The notes under the pieces are model-generated. The model saw only the letters and a list, made by a program, of their open reading frames with translations. It did no database searches and was not told the DNA's origin. From positions 7,677,501 to 7,741,500 of the forward strand of contig JAUIMM010000135.1 in the NCBI GenBank assembly GCA_031769625.1: a stretch of 64,000 nt of DNA, read 5' to 3'. Each line of letters opens with the position of its first letter. Within the stretch, counting starts at the first letter, position 1. Source of the DNA: Taudactylus pleione (lineage: Eukaryota; Chordata; Amphibia; Anura; Myobatrachidae). This document shows, piece after piece, positions 46,064 to 56,300 of the stretch. Both the position numbers and the translations under genes were made by a program.

Positions 46064-46660
46064 TTAAAAATGCGCTAATTAGTTCGCAAATACAAGTCAC
46101 AATAGTAAGTAGTAAAAATGCGCTAATTAGTTCGCAAATACAAGTCACAATAGTAAGTATTAAAAATGCGCTAATTAGTTTGCAAATACAAGTCACAATA
46201 GTAAGTAGTAAAAATGCGCTAATTAGTTCGCAAATACAAGTCACAATAGTAAGTAGTAAAAATGCGCTAATTAGTTCGCAAATACAAGTCACAATAGTAA
46301 GTAGTAAAAATGCGCTAATTAGTTCGCAAATACAAGTCACAATAGTAAGTAGTAAAAATGCGCTAATTAGTTCGCAAATACAAGTCACAATAGTAAGTAG
46401 TAAAAATGCGCTAATTAGTTCGCAAATACAAGTCACAATAGTAAGTAGTAAAAATGCGCTAATTAGTTCGCAAATACAAGTCACAATAGTAAGTATTAAA
46501 AATGCGCTAATTAGTTTGCAAATACAAGTCACAATAGTAAGTAGTAAAAATGCGCTAATTAGTTCGCAAATACAAGTCACAATAGTAAGTAGTAAAAATG
46601 CGCTAATTAGTTCGCAAATACAAGTCACAATACAAACTGTGAAAAATGCGCTAATTAGTT
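46064..46660. repeat. 48-bp tandem array between divergent Harbinger genes, about 12 copies
   Basis: The unit has aaaaatgcgctaattagttc, gcaaatacaagtcacaatag and taagtagt. Since 48 is a multiple of 3, both strands read open for about 200 residues, which is not a gene. It lies upstream of both the transposase (-) and the Myb protein (+), in the position of a shared promoter. Confidence 0.92.
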
Positions 46661-47170
46661 CACAAATACAAGATAAAAAATGGACTTACCAAGAGCAAAT
46701 ATATAAGAGTCCAAATCAAAAGGTCTTTGGGTCCGAAATTAATCAAAAGCTAAAATATATGAAATTATGGAACCAAAATTTACAAAAATGAAGAAACACA
46801 ATGAAACAACAATTGATCAAAAGTTAGACTTCACAAAACTTACCAAATCAAGAAACGAGGTAAAAAAAATAAAAAACAAAAAAACGAACGGAAAATAAAA
46901 ACGCAAATCTACCAAACAAAATAATCTCCAACCGCCAACTCCTTTATACGCAAACAATAAACTCCAGCCAAGGTAACCTCCAACAATCCAAAAACGCCAC
47001 CTCGACTCGAGACACACCAAGCCATAAATAGTGTTTCGTTTCCCGCACAAATTAAGGAGGGATCATAGGAACGCACAATCAATGATGCGGCCGCAAAATA
47101 AGGACGCATGTATAAATACGTCACGAAAACACATTAAAATTCTGGTGTATTTCTTGTTTGGACCTCAGAC

Positions 47171-48457
47171 ATGGCGACAGACCAGGGAAACAATGCCCAA
47201 GAGTCAGGCGGTAAGTCTTTCATGCATTTTGTATCAATTGATAAATTTGAAACATAAGATTGGGCAAGTTGTGATTTTGTGAAATCTGAATATTTACACA
47301 AATAGGTGAGGAGGATGACATGGAAGAGGCTGCTGGGCCCAGTATTCCGGCCAAAGCTGCCAAAAAAAAGGCAGCCACATTTCACAAGAAAGGAGATGGA
47401 GGTTTTGATACAGAAGTGTGTGGACATCCTGCCACAGGCAGACAGGAATATGAGTCTAAGCCAGAAGGGGAGAATGTGGGGAGAGGTAGCCGTTGCTGTC
47501 AATAGGGTGGGTGATTATGTCCGTCTAGCCCGGGATGTCAAACGGCGCTAAGTAAACACTTGCCCCCCCTAAAAACAAACACAATTTTAAACAAAAGGAT
47601 AATGGCTTCCATTTTTTCCCACAGATGGGGCGACTTCAAATATCGCCTAAAGCAAAAACTCGCGGACAGGGCTAGGCATGCAAGGGGGACAGGTGGGGGT
47701 CCCACCCCTGTGTCATTGGAGTTGACCGATTTAGAAGAGCTGGCACAGGGGTGTGTGCAGCCTGTGGAGGTGTTTGGCGTGTCCAACATGGATACGGACA
47801 TGCCAGACTTTGCGGCTCCTCATGTTGTCCCAGGTAAATCTTTGGATGTCATCAACTCTGAAATGTTATTGTGCCAATATGTAGATTCTAATGTGAGGCT
47901 TTTCTCTTTTTTTCCTAACAGAGACACAGGCGGATGAGTCTGCTCCAGAGGGGAGCCTTGGCCGCCGAATTTCTGCTGGCTCGGCAGGGGAGGAACCAGT
48001 ACATCCGGCTGAGGACCCTGCAGAAGCCAGTCCAGGGCAATCCCCATCGAAGGCAGTGTCCCTCCTCACAGAACTCAATTTCAAATCGGATTTCCATACG
48101 GAGATTCTGCAGAGGATGGACGCCAGTCTGCTACGGGTGGCTGAGGCCCTGGAGCAAAATGCTGCGGCCAATGTGACCATTGGTCAGGCCCTGGCGGAAA
48201 ATACCAGGGCCAACATCCGCATCGCCAATGCCCTGGAGCAGCTCGTTCGCCAGCACATGATGGAGCCGACCTCCCTTCCTGCCGGAACATCAGGATCCTC
48301 CACCTCTGGCACAACATCAGCCAATCCTCCAAATGTGCCTAGCCCTGTGCCTAGTCCAGAGGCCACAACATCTGCCTCTGGACAGGCCAGCCCGATGACA
48401 TCACGGACCCGGTCTGGCGCCCTCCCTCCCCCATCCAAACGGGTGAAAAAACGGTGA
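47171..48457 (+). pseudogene. NAIF1-like Myb/SANT protein gene (Harbinger gene B), four exons
   Basis: Exon 1 47171-47210 (MATDQGNNAQESG), exon 2 47306-47547, exon 3 47625-47833, exon 4 47922-48457. Exon 2 has an acidic start (GEEDDMEEA) then a Myb/SANT-like domain (HFTRKEMEVLIQKCVDILPQ ... VKRRWGDFKYRLKQKLA) completed by exon 3. Exon 4 is a Ser/Pro-rich region, a helical heptad segment (LLTELNFKSDFHTEILQRMD onwards) and a basic C-terminus (PPPSKRVKKR). Two lesions: the frame shifts in an 8-A run near 47366, and the exon 2 donor reads ctaagt where gtaagt is expected (47548). AATAAA follows at 48669. In Harbinger elements this protein helps carry the transposase to the nucleus and to the transposon ends. 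Confidence 0.78.
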
Positions 48458-48668
48458 CAGCAATGGTGACTTTTCCCACAATCCTTCTGTGCTTGGCTCA
48501 TATTCCTTTCTGGTCCAAACTTCCCTCTCCTTTCTTGTGAAATGTTTTTACATTTTCTTTGTATGTTTATGTCAACAGTTATGTTGGGCCAATTTGTTTG
48601 ATTTTGGGACATATCTTTGGCAAAAAAAGATGTTCCCAACTTTTTTTTTTTTTTTTTTTTGTTTGAGC

Positions 48669-48674
48669 AATAAA
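48669..48674 (+). terminator. polyadenylation signal of Harbinger gene B
   Basis: AATAAA about 210 bp after the stop codon, just after a long T run. Confidence 0.6.
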
Positions 48675-49635
48675 TTGAAACAAAAAATCTGACATTGGAT
48701 TGTGAAATTATTGTACAAATGGGTTACATTTAATCCTGGACCAAAAGGCAAAAACTGGGGAAAAAAAAAAATGGGCTCTTTAAGGAACGTTTAAAAAATC
48801 ATATAACGAGGCAAATTCAAGAGGCAAAAATAAAATGGTGCGAAAATTAAAACATGATGACATTATTGTTACAATAGGCCCTAACCACCAAATTGAGGGC
48901 AAAATAAACCCCCACAAATGTACGCAAATTGATTGTGTCATCCTGACATTAGCAGCTCTGAGTTCCACCTGCGTACGCTTTTGTGCTATCCCAAAAAACT
49001 GATTTCAAAACACATACCAAGCCGGTTTCCAATCCAACACTAATTGCTTTTCAGCCCTCCGGCAATTAATCGCAACAACATCGTGGAGTCCCGGGACGGA
49101 GGAGAAGGCCATCGCCAATGTGGTCGAGTAATCCAGACCCTAAGCTGTGCGAGCATTTTGAAGGGAAAGAGGATCACCCAGTGACGTATGAGTCGGTCCG
49201 AACACATTTTACGCTCGCATTTGCTAACGTATGTACGCCCCAAAAACGCCTCGCCACGCCTGCGTTTTTCCATCTCCACCCCCGTCAACACCCAAAAACG
49301 CCCTGTTCTGTCAATCACATTTGACATGTCACTTTCTGTACGCTATTTGACGAACGAGACCAAAAAAGCTCGCAATCTGCCGTACGCACAAGCGCACTGT
49401 TACACCGACGCATGCGCGGTTATTCAACATCGGAACGCAACGAGCGTACTGCTGTTTGCGAGTGGCTCTGAATGAGGGCCTAAGTGTGTTAATGAATACC
49501 AAAAAAAGGGTACTTAAGGAAAAAGTCCTTAAAACTAGTCAAAGCTCAGAAGGTCCTGCCATGAGCAACTTGTAAAGAAGATGAATCTTGCAGACAAAAA
49601 AGAAACCCTCCTATTTTAGAGCAGCAGCAGACAGA

Positions 49636-50231
49636 GGACCTGATTCAGACCCGCTCGCTAAGGCGCGATCGCTCGCTCTGAGCGATTTTCTCCCATCTGC
49701 GCATGCGTATAATTCGCAGTGCGCAAGCCATTCGTTGCGATCTGATTTTTTGTAGCTCGTAAGCCACTATCAGCTCGCTACTTTGAGTGACAGATAGTGC
49801 TGTTTGTGTGTGGTAACAGGGGAAGGAGCTTGTGAACGGGGGAGTGGATGTGCGAATGCAGGCGTGTCTGGCCACCAAAACGGCGTTTAAAGGGCATGCA
49901 TAATTAGCAAAGTAGCGTCATTGTACATGTCACCTGCATGTATTTCAGCCAGCACTGATCGCTGTGCTTGCGGCAGGCTAAGGCAACCCCAAGGGCTGCG
50001 AGCAGCTCCGATGGCTCACGATGGTCTCGATTAATCCTTCTTTTCCCGGAGATGACGTGTGTTGCGAGAGGCAAGGGGGCGTCTTCAGACATTTGCGTGT
50101 GCACTTTGCCGTAGCTCGCTAAAACATAGTGGGCGTCCTTACACGATGCAGTGCGAGCGGTTCATTTAAATATCGGCCCCTTTTTGCCAGCGAGCGATCG
50201 CATCTTTTGCGAGCGGGTCTGAATGAGCTCC
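49636..50231. mobile_element. PIF/Harbinger MITE with AGA duplication, 596 bp
   Basis: Termini ggacctgattcagaccc and gcgggtctgaatgagctcc, flanked by AGA (49633-49635 and 50232-50234). The subterminal gcgatcgctcgctctgagcg and agcgagcgatcgcat resemble the long element more than the hairpin-chain MITEs do. Only 155 bp separate it from the long element. Confidence 0.75.
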
Positions 50232-50234
50232 AGA

Positions 50235-50700
50235 GATTATTCTTCTGCACCTGATGTGTTAATATAGTAATAGTTACTTTCCTGTCTAATATACTGTACT
50301 TAATGCAGGAAGGGAAAGTGGTGTCTAGGCAATGTGCGTTCATTATGTGACTGGTGACCTTGAAGAGGAACTTCCTGTTTCTGTGTTGTGGCTCCCTTTT
50401 GTTCCTCTATGTGGATGTGTTACAGACAACACATGACATTATGTGTGTCCTTTATACACTGAATACTGCTGGATTCATTAATCATTTACAAAACAACATG
50501 AATCAGATAATAAAGCTACCATGAGAATCACTGTTAGCAATAATCATTTTAGTCATATTAATCACATTTATGAATTTGGGTTTGGACTGTATATGTATCT
50601 TAAACCATCCCTTGTCGATTTATATGTATTAGTGAGTTAAAAAGTAGCAATAATTCTCATTTTTTGGCTGTTTATAAAACCAAATTTATTGTTAAAGGAC
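50235..50700. other. intergenic sequence, no recognised feature
   Basis: AT-rich unique-looking sequence between two Harbinger elements. No exon or repeat was identified. Confidence 0.4.
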
Positions 50701-51207
50701 TTAGGGCCTGATTCAGACCCGCTCGCGAGCGCTGAGCGCTCGCAAGTGGGTCAATGTTAGCCCAGTGCGCATGCGCACGACGGAGGGAGCTCCGTCATGC
50801 GCATGCGCGAGACCCAAATAGCGACGGCCAAGCCGTCGCTATGGGTCTCGCACCAAAGGGGGCGTGCTGTCGATGGTGAGTGACAGCACGCCCCCTTTGG
50901 TGGGCGTGCCGGGGACGTGGCTGTTCAGATGGAGGCGTTCCCATGGGAACGCCTACCGTCTGGGGCCGGCCCCATTGACATCGCTAGTGATGTCAGTGGG
51001 AGTGATTTTGGCTCTGATAGACCCAAAAGCACTCCATGGCTTGCGGCAGACGAGACCCTACCGCAAGGGTCTCATCGCAAGCCCGATGGTCTTGACCATC
51101 GCAACCATCATCATGGACGCTCGCATAAGCTGTAGGTGGTAACCCACAGCTATGCGAGCGTCCAGGAGGACGCGCAAAAAACAAAAGAAAAAAGCCCTGA
51201 TTCAGAG

Positions 51208-51767
51208 GGAATCGGTATGAAATACCGCCGTCCGCATGGCCGGCGGTTCGATTCCCGGCAGCGGCAGCCCGACATCAGCAGAGATCCGAGCAGCGGAAGC
51301 CCGACAGCGCTGGAAATCCCGATCGTGGATAGGTAAGTATTGTCTAACCTAACCCCCCTAACCCTCCTTAGGGGTGCCTAACCCTAACCTCCCCCCCAAG
51401 TGCCTAACCCTAATCCCCCCTCTAAGTGCCTAACCCTAACCACCCCCTTCCCCACTGCCTAACCCTAAGTCCCCCTCCGGGGTGCCTAACCCTAACCCTC
51501 CCTCCCCCTAGCCTAGCACTAACCCTCCCGGGGGGGTGCCTAACCCTAAGTCCCCCCCGGGAGCAGTAAACCTAATCCTCCCCCCCCGCGGCTGTCCGCT
51601 TGCGGCGCCCGGCATCACTACGATCGGGATGCCGGGCGCCGGTCTCCCGGCATCGGGGAAATGCTGGGCGTCTACATCTAGATGCCCGGCATTTCACCCT
51701 TGCCGGGATATGAAAGTCGGGAAGCCGGCTGCCGGTATTTAGGCAGTCGGCTTCCCGATTGCATACC
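51208..51767. mobile_element. telomere-like minisatellite MITE, copy 2, with 8-bp TSD
   Basis: 560 bp. Starts ggaatcggtatgaaatacc and ends ttcccgattgcatacc. The flanking octamer attcagag (51200-51207 and 51768-51775) is an 8-bp duplication of hAT type. The interior is imperfect cctaaccctaaccctccc (the complement of GGGTTAGGG) plus paired blocks such as ggatgccgggcgccggtctc. Confidence 0.8.
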
Positions 51768-51934
51768 ATTCAGAGTAGGGTGGAGCGGGTTCGGATTTCT
51801 GAAATCCGAACCCCCCCAAGCCCCCCCGATCCGAGTCCGATCCGAGTCAGGCTCGACTTTTCCCGCCTGACTCGGATCTGAAATCGAGGCAAAACGTCAT
51901 CATCCCGCCTTCCGAGTCTCGCAGGTTTTGGAAC

Positions 51935-51944
51935 CTATATAAGG
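51935..51944 (+). promoter_or_regulatory. candidate TATA box of the second hAT copy
   Basis: ctatataagg, 160 bp inside the terminus, followed by gccattttctcactcggctg. Same arrangement as the 38882-38891 box of the intact copy, so the core promoter is retained. Confidence 0.5.
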
Positions 51945-52289
51945 TACCCGCGTCGGCGCCATTTTCTCACTCGGCTGTGGACAGTGAAGAGGGAGGGTGG
52001 GAGTTAGGGCTGTGTAGTGTAGTGTAGTGTAGTGTAGTGCTGCTGTTGTCCACTACTTCAAAGTCCATAGGGGCTGGCTGTGTTGTGCTGTGCTGCTGTT
52101 GTTAATAGGGGCTGTGTCCACTACTTCAAAGTTCATAGGGGCTGGCTGGACTGTGTTGTGCAGTCAGTTCTCCATAGGGGCTGTGTCCACTCCAAAGTCC
52201 TGTGCAGTGTCCCAGTCCTAAAGGGGTGCTGTAGTGTTGTCCAGGGGGTGCTCTTTCCATCAGGGGTGCTCCCCCCAAGTGCTAAAAAA

Positions 52290-53625
52290 ATAATATATTT
52301 TCTGTGTTTGTGAATTGTGTGCGCAGTAGCCGCACGTGCATCAACAAAGTAGTGCCAAGCGTGCGCCCGTGTCATAAGTAAAGGGCCGGCTGGCTTGACC
52401 GTTAAAGGGTGCTGTAACCCCCAAAGTACACTCCAGTCCAAACCAAAAAAAAAATTATTTTCTGTGTTTGTGAATTGTGTGCGCAGTAGCCGCACGTGCA
52501 TCAACAAAGTAGTGCCAAGCGTGCGCCTGTGTCATAAGTAAAGGGCCGGCTGGCTTGACCGTTAAAGGGTGCTGTAACCCCCAAAAGTACACTCCAGTCC
52601 AAACCAAAAAAAAAAATATTTTCTGTGCTTGTGAATTGTGTGCGCTGTAGCCGCACGTCCATCAACAAAGTAGTGCCAAGCGTGCGCCTGTGTCATAAGT
52701 AAAGGGCCGGCTGGCTTGACCGTTAAGGGTGCTGTAACCCCCGAAAGTACACTCCAGTCCAAACCAAAAAAAAATTTATTTTCTGTGTTTGTGAATTGTG
52801 TGCGCAGTAGCCGCACGTGCATCAACAAAGTAGTGCCAAGCGTGCGCCTGTGTCATAAGTAAAGGGCCGGCTGGCTTGACCGTTAAAGGGTGCTGTAACC
52901 CCCAAAAGTACACTCCAGTCCAAACCAAAAAAAAAAAAATTTTCTGTTTGTGAATTGTGTGCGCAGTAGCCGCACGTGCATCAACAAAGTAGTGCCAAGC
53001 GTGCGCCTGTGTCATAAGTAAAGGGCCGGCTGGCTTGACCGTTAAGGGTGCTGTAACCCCCAAAAGTACACTCCAGTCCAAACCAAAAAAAAAATTAATT
53101 TCTGTGTTTGTGAATTGTGTGCGCAGTAGCCGCACGTGCATCAACAAAGTAGTGCCAAGCGTGCGCCTGTGTCATAAGTAAAGGGCCGGCTGGCTTGACC
53201 GCTAAGGGTGCTGTAACCCCCGAAAGTACACTCCAGTCCAAACCAAAAAAAAAATTAATTTCTGTGTTTGTGAATTGTGTGCGCAGTAGCCGCACGTGCA
53301 TCAACAAAGTAGTGCCTAGCGTGCGCCTGTGTCATAAGTAAAGGGCCGGCTGGCTTGACCGTTAAAGGGTTCTGTAACCCCCAAAGTACACTCCAAAACA
53401 AAAAAAATATATATTTTCTGTGTTTGTGACTTGTGTGCACTGTGGCTGCACGTGCATCAACAAAGGAGCAGCGCCAAGCGTGCGCCTGTGTCCCATAAGT
53501 AAAGAGCCGGCTGGCTCATTTCTTAAAGGGTGGTGTAACCCACAAAGTGCACTACTCTCCAGCAAAAATAAAAAAATATTTTCTGTGTTTGTGTGCGCTT
53601 TAGCCGCACGTATATATCAATATAA
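52290..53625. repeat. subterminal 160-bp array of the second hAT copy, about 8 copies
   Basis: Reverse-complement copies of the 160-bp unit of the 32-kb element (gcgcagtagccgcacgtgca, acaaagtagtgccaagcgtg). The last unit before the ATG (53420-53600) is divergent and intermediate in sequence towards the 134-bp units downstream. Confidence 0.93.
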
Positions 53626-53630
53626 CATAA

Positions 53631-54005
53631 ATGGAGGACCAAACTTTCTCCGATAAAAATAAAATAGGGAAAGATCAAGAACCACTTCCTCCTAGTGCTG
53701 TTGCTGCTGCTGGGAGTTGTTCATCATCCCAGAGAGGAAGTAGGAACATCACTACTTTTACTAAACAATTGATCCTCCAACAGTCCCTAGCGATGAGGAT
53801 GAAGTACGACAGCAGTCATCCTGAAGCAAAACGTATAACTGAGGCCTTGACTGCTATGTTGGTGTTAGACGTGCGTCCGGTATCCGCCATTAGTGCAGTG
53901 GGATTTAGACAATTGATGGAGGTAGTGTGTCCTCGGTTCCAAATCCCGTCTAGATTCCACCTGCATCCTCAAAGCAGCAGCGACAAGCGTGCATCTGTCT
54001 GTTAA
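53631..54005 (+). pseudogene. hAT transposase 5' remnant
   Basis: Starts MEDQTFSDKNKIGKDQEPLP, as in the intact transposase, then jumps at an Ala-codon run from about residue 23 to about residue 382 (AVAAAGSCSSSQRGS). It continues to QIPSRFH (residue 470 of the intact protein), where the frame runs into tandem repeat sequence and stops. The BED finger and both catalytic Asp residues are missing. Confidence 0.9.
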
Positions 54006-55904
54006 AGGGTGGTGACACCCTCAAAGTGTGCTACACAAACAATTAAAATATTGTTCTTTTTTTTTCTGTCTTTGTGAAATGTGTGGGCTGTAGCCGCACC
54101 TGCATCCTTAAAGCAGCAGCGACAAGCGTGCGTCTGTCTGTTAAAGGGTGGTGACACCCTCAAAGTGTGCTACACAAACAATTAAAATATTGTTCTTTTT
54201 TTTCTGTCTTTGTGAAATGTGTGGGCTGTAGCCGCACTTGCATCCTCAAAGCAGCAGCGACAAGCGTGCGTCTGTCTGTTAAAGGGTGATGTAACTCTCA
54301 AAGTGCTCCAAAAAATAAAAATTTTTTTTTTATGTGTTTGTGACTTGTGTGCGATGTAGCCGCACTTGCATCCTCAAAGCAGCAGCGACAAGCGTGCGTC
54401 TGTCTGTTAAAGGGTGGTGACACCCTCAAAGTGTGCTACACAAACAATAAAAATATTCTTCTTCTTTTTTCTGTCTTTGTGAATTGTGTGGGCTGTAGCC
54501 GCACCTGCATCCTTAAAGCAGCAGCGACAAGCGTGCGTCTGTCTGTTAAAGGGTGGTGTAACTCTCAAAGTGCTCCAAAAAATAAAAAACTATTTTTTTA
54601 ATGTGTTTGTGACTTGTGTGCGATGTAGCCGCACTTGCATCCTCAAAGCAGCAACGACAAGCGTGCGTCTGTCTGTTAAAGGGTGGTGACACCCTCAAAG
54701 TGTGCTACACAAACAATAAAAATATTCTTCTTTTTTCTGTCTTTGTGAATTGTGTGGGCTGTAGCCGCACCTGCATCCTTAAAGCAGCAGCGACAAGCGT
54801 GCGTCTGTATGTTAAAGGGTGGTGACACCCTCAAAGTGTGGTACACAAACAATTAAAATATTGTTCTTTTTTTTTCGGTCTTTGTGAAATATGTGCGATG
54901 TAGCCGCACCTGCATCCTTAAATCAGCAGCGACAAGCGTGCGCCTGTCTGTTAAAGGGTGGTGTAACTCTCAAAGTGCTCCAAAAAATAAAAAACTATTT
55001 TTTTAATGTGTTTGTGACTTGTGTGCAATGTAGCCGCACTTGCATCCTCAAAGCAGCAGCGACAAGCGTGCGTCTGTCTGTTAAAGGGTGGTGACACCCT
55101 CAAAGTGTCCTACACAAACAATAAAAATATTCTTTTTTTTTTCTGTCTTTGTGAATTGTGTGGGCTGTAGCCGCACCTGCATCCTTAAAGCAGCAGCGAC
55201 AAGCGTGCGTCTGTCTGTTAAAGGGTGGTGACACCCTCAAAGTGTGCTACACAAACAATTAAAATATTGTTCTTTTTTTTCGGTCTTTGTGAAATGTGTG
55301 GGCTGTAGCCGCACCTGCATCCTTAAAGCAGCAGCGACAAGCGTGCGTCTATCTGTTAAAGGGTGGTGTAACTCTCAAAGTGCTCCAAAAATTAAAAAAC
55401 TATTTTTTTAATGTGTTTGTGACTTGTGTGCGATGTAGCCGCACTTGCATCCTCAAAGCAGCAGCGACAAGCATGCGTCTGTCTGTTAAAGGGTGGTGAC
55501 ACCCTCAAAGTGTGCTACACAAACAATAAAAATATTCTTCTTTTTTCTGTCTTTGTGAAATGTGTGGGCTGTAGCTGCACCTGCATCCTTAAAGCAGCAG
55601 CGACAAGCGTGCGTCTGTCTGTTAAAGGGTGGTGACACCCTCAAAGTGTGCTACACAAACAATTAAAATATTGTTCTTTTTTTTTCGGTCTTTGTGAAAT
55701 GTGTAGGCTGTAGCCGCACCTGCATCCTTAAAGCAGCAGCGACAAGCGTGCGTCTGTCTGTTAAAGGGTGGTGACACCCTCAAAGTGTGCTACACAAACA
55801 ATAAAAATATTCTTCTTCTTTTTTCTGACTTTGTGAATTGTGTGGGCTGTAGCCGCACTTGCATCCTCAAAGCAGCAGCGACAAGCGTGCGTCTGTCTGT
55901 TAAA
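53966..55904. repeat. 129-139-bp tandem array replacing the hAT transposase core, about 14 copies
   Basis: The unit has gtagccgcacctgcatcctt, aaagcagcagcgacaagcgt, ctgtctgttaaagggtggtg and gtgctacacaaacaat. It is alignable with the element's own 160-bp subterminal unit but lacks the internal gggccggctggcttgacc block. A variant with gtaactctcaaagtgctcc recurs roughly every 400 bp, so there is a three-unit higher order. Confidence 0.93.
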
Positions 55905-56300
55905 GGATTACATCGGTGACAGCATCCAAGTAGGCATGTCAGACAGTCCGTACCTGTACTGGCAGGAAAAAGAAGCAATTTGGAGGTCCCTGTACAAACT
56001 GGCTCTATTTTACCTGAGTTGCCCCCCCTCCAGTGTGTACTCCGAAAGAGTGTTTAGTGCAGCCGGGAACCTTGTCAGCGAAAGGCGTAGGAGGTTGCTT
56101 CCACAAAATGTGTAGAAGATGATGTTCATAAAATGAATTATCAACTCTTCCAGGGAGACCAGCCTCCAGAACGTACAGAGGGACCTGTGGTTCCAGCAGG
56201 GACGAATTAATACTCTGTGAGGATGAGGATGTACACACTGAAGAGGGTGAGGAATCGGTGGATGAGGAGGATGAGGATGACATCTTGCCTCCGTAGAGCC
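55905..56300 (+). pseudogene. hAT transposase 3' remnant (hATC region)
   Basis: Picks up at DYIGDSIQVGMSDSPYLY (residue 907 of the intact protein) and carries the hATC dimerisation motif (SCPPSSVYSERVFSAAGN). A TAG at about 56113 replaces a Glu codon, and the acidic tail beyond is frameshifted. Confidence 0.9.

Larger units (their letters stand above)
41734..49480. mobile_element. long three-gene PIF/Harbinger transposon with TAA duplication
   Basis: 7747 bp. Left terminus ggccctcattcagaccc, right terminus tggctctgaatgagggcc, flanked by TAA (41731-41733 and 49481-49483). It encodes a HARBI1-like transposase and a NAIF1-like Myb/SANT protein, the two genes expected of the superfamily, plus a second Myb/SANT-like gene at the left. 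The shared termini with the MITEs at 6176, 9588, 11625, 17372, 28836, 49636 and 50704 make it a plausible source of their mobility. Each gene has at least one lesion, so this copy is probably inactive. Confidence 0.9.

Noticed and set aside
46044..46791. Two long overlapping open frames (about 200 residues) on opposite strands
   Set aside because: The 48-bp unit is a multiple of three, so any frame without a stop stays open. It is a non-coding array.
51340..51560. True interstitial telomere array
   Set aside because: The TTAGGG-like units are irregular, interrupted by gcacccccc blocks and enclosed by element termini and TSDs, so this is a mobile-element minisatellite.
53631..54005. A short separate gene encoding 124 residues
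   Set aside because: It is a deletion product of the hAT transposase joined to tandem repeat sequence; the C-terminal 16 residues are translated repeat.
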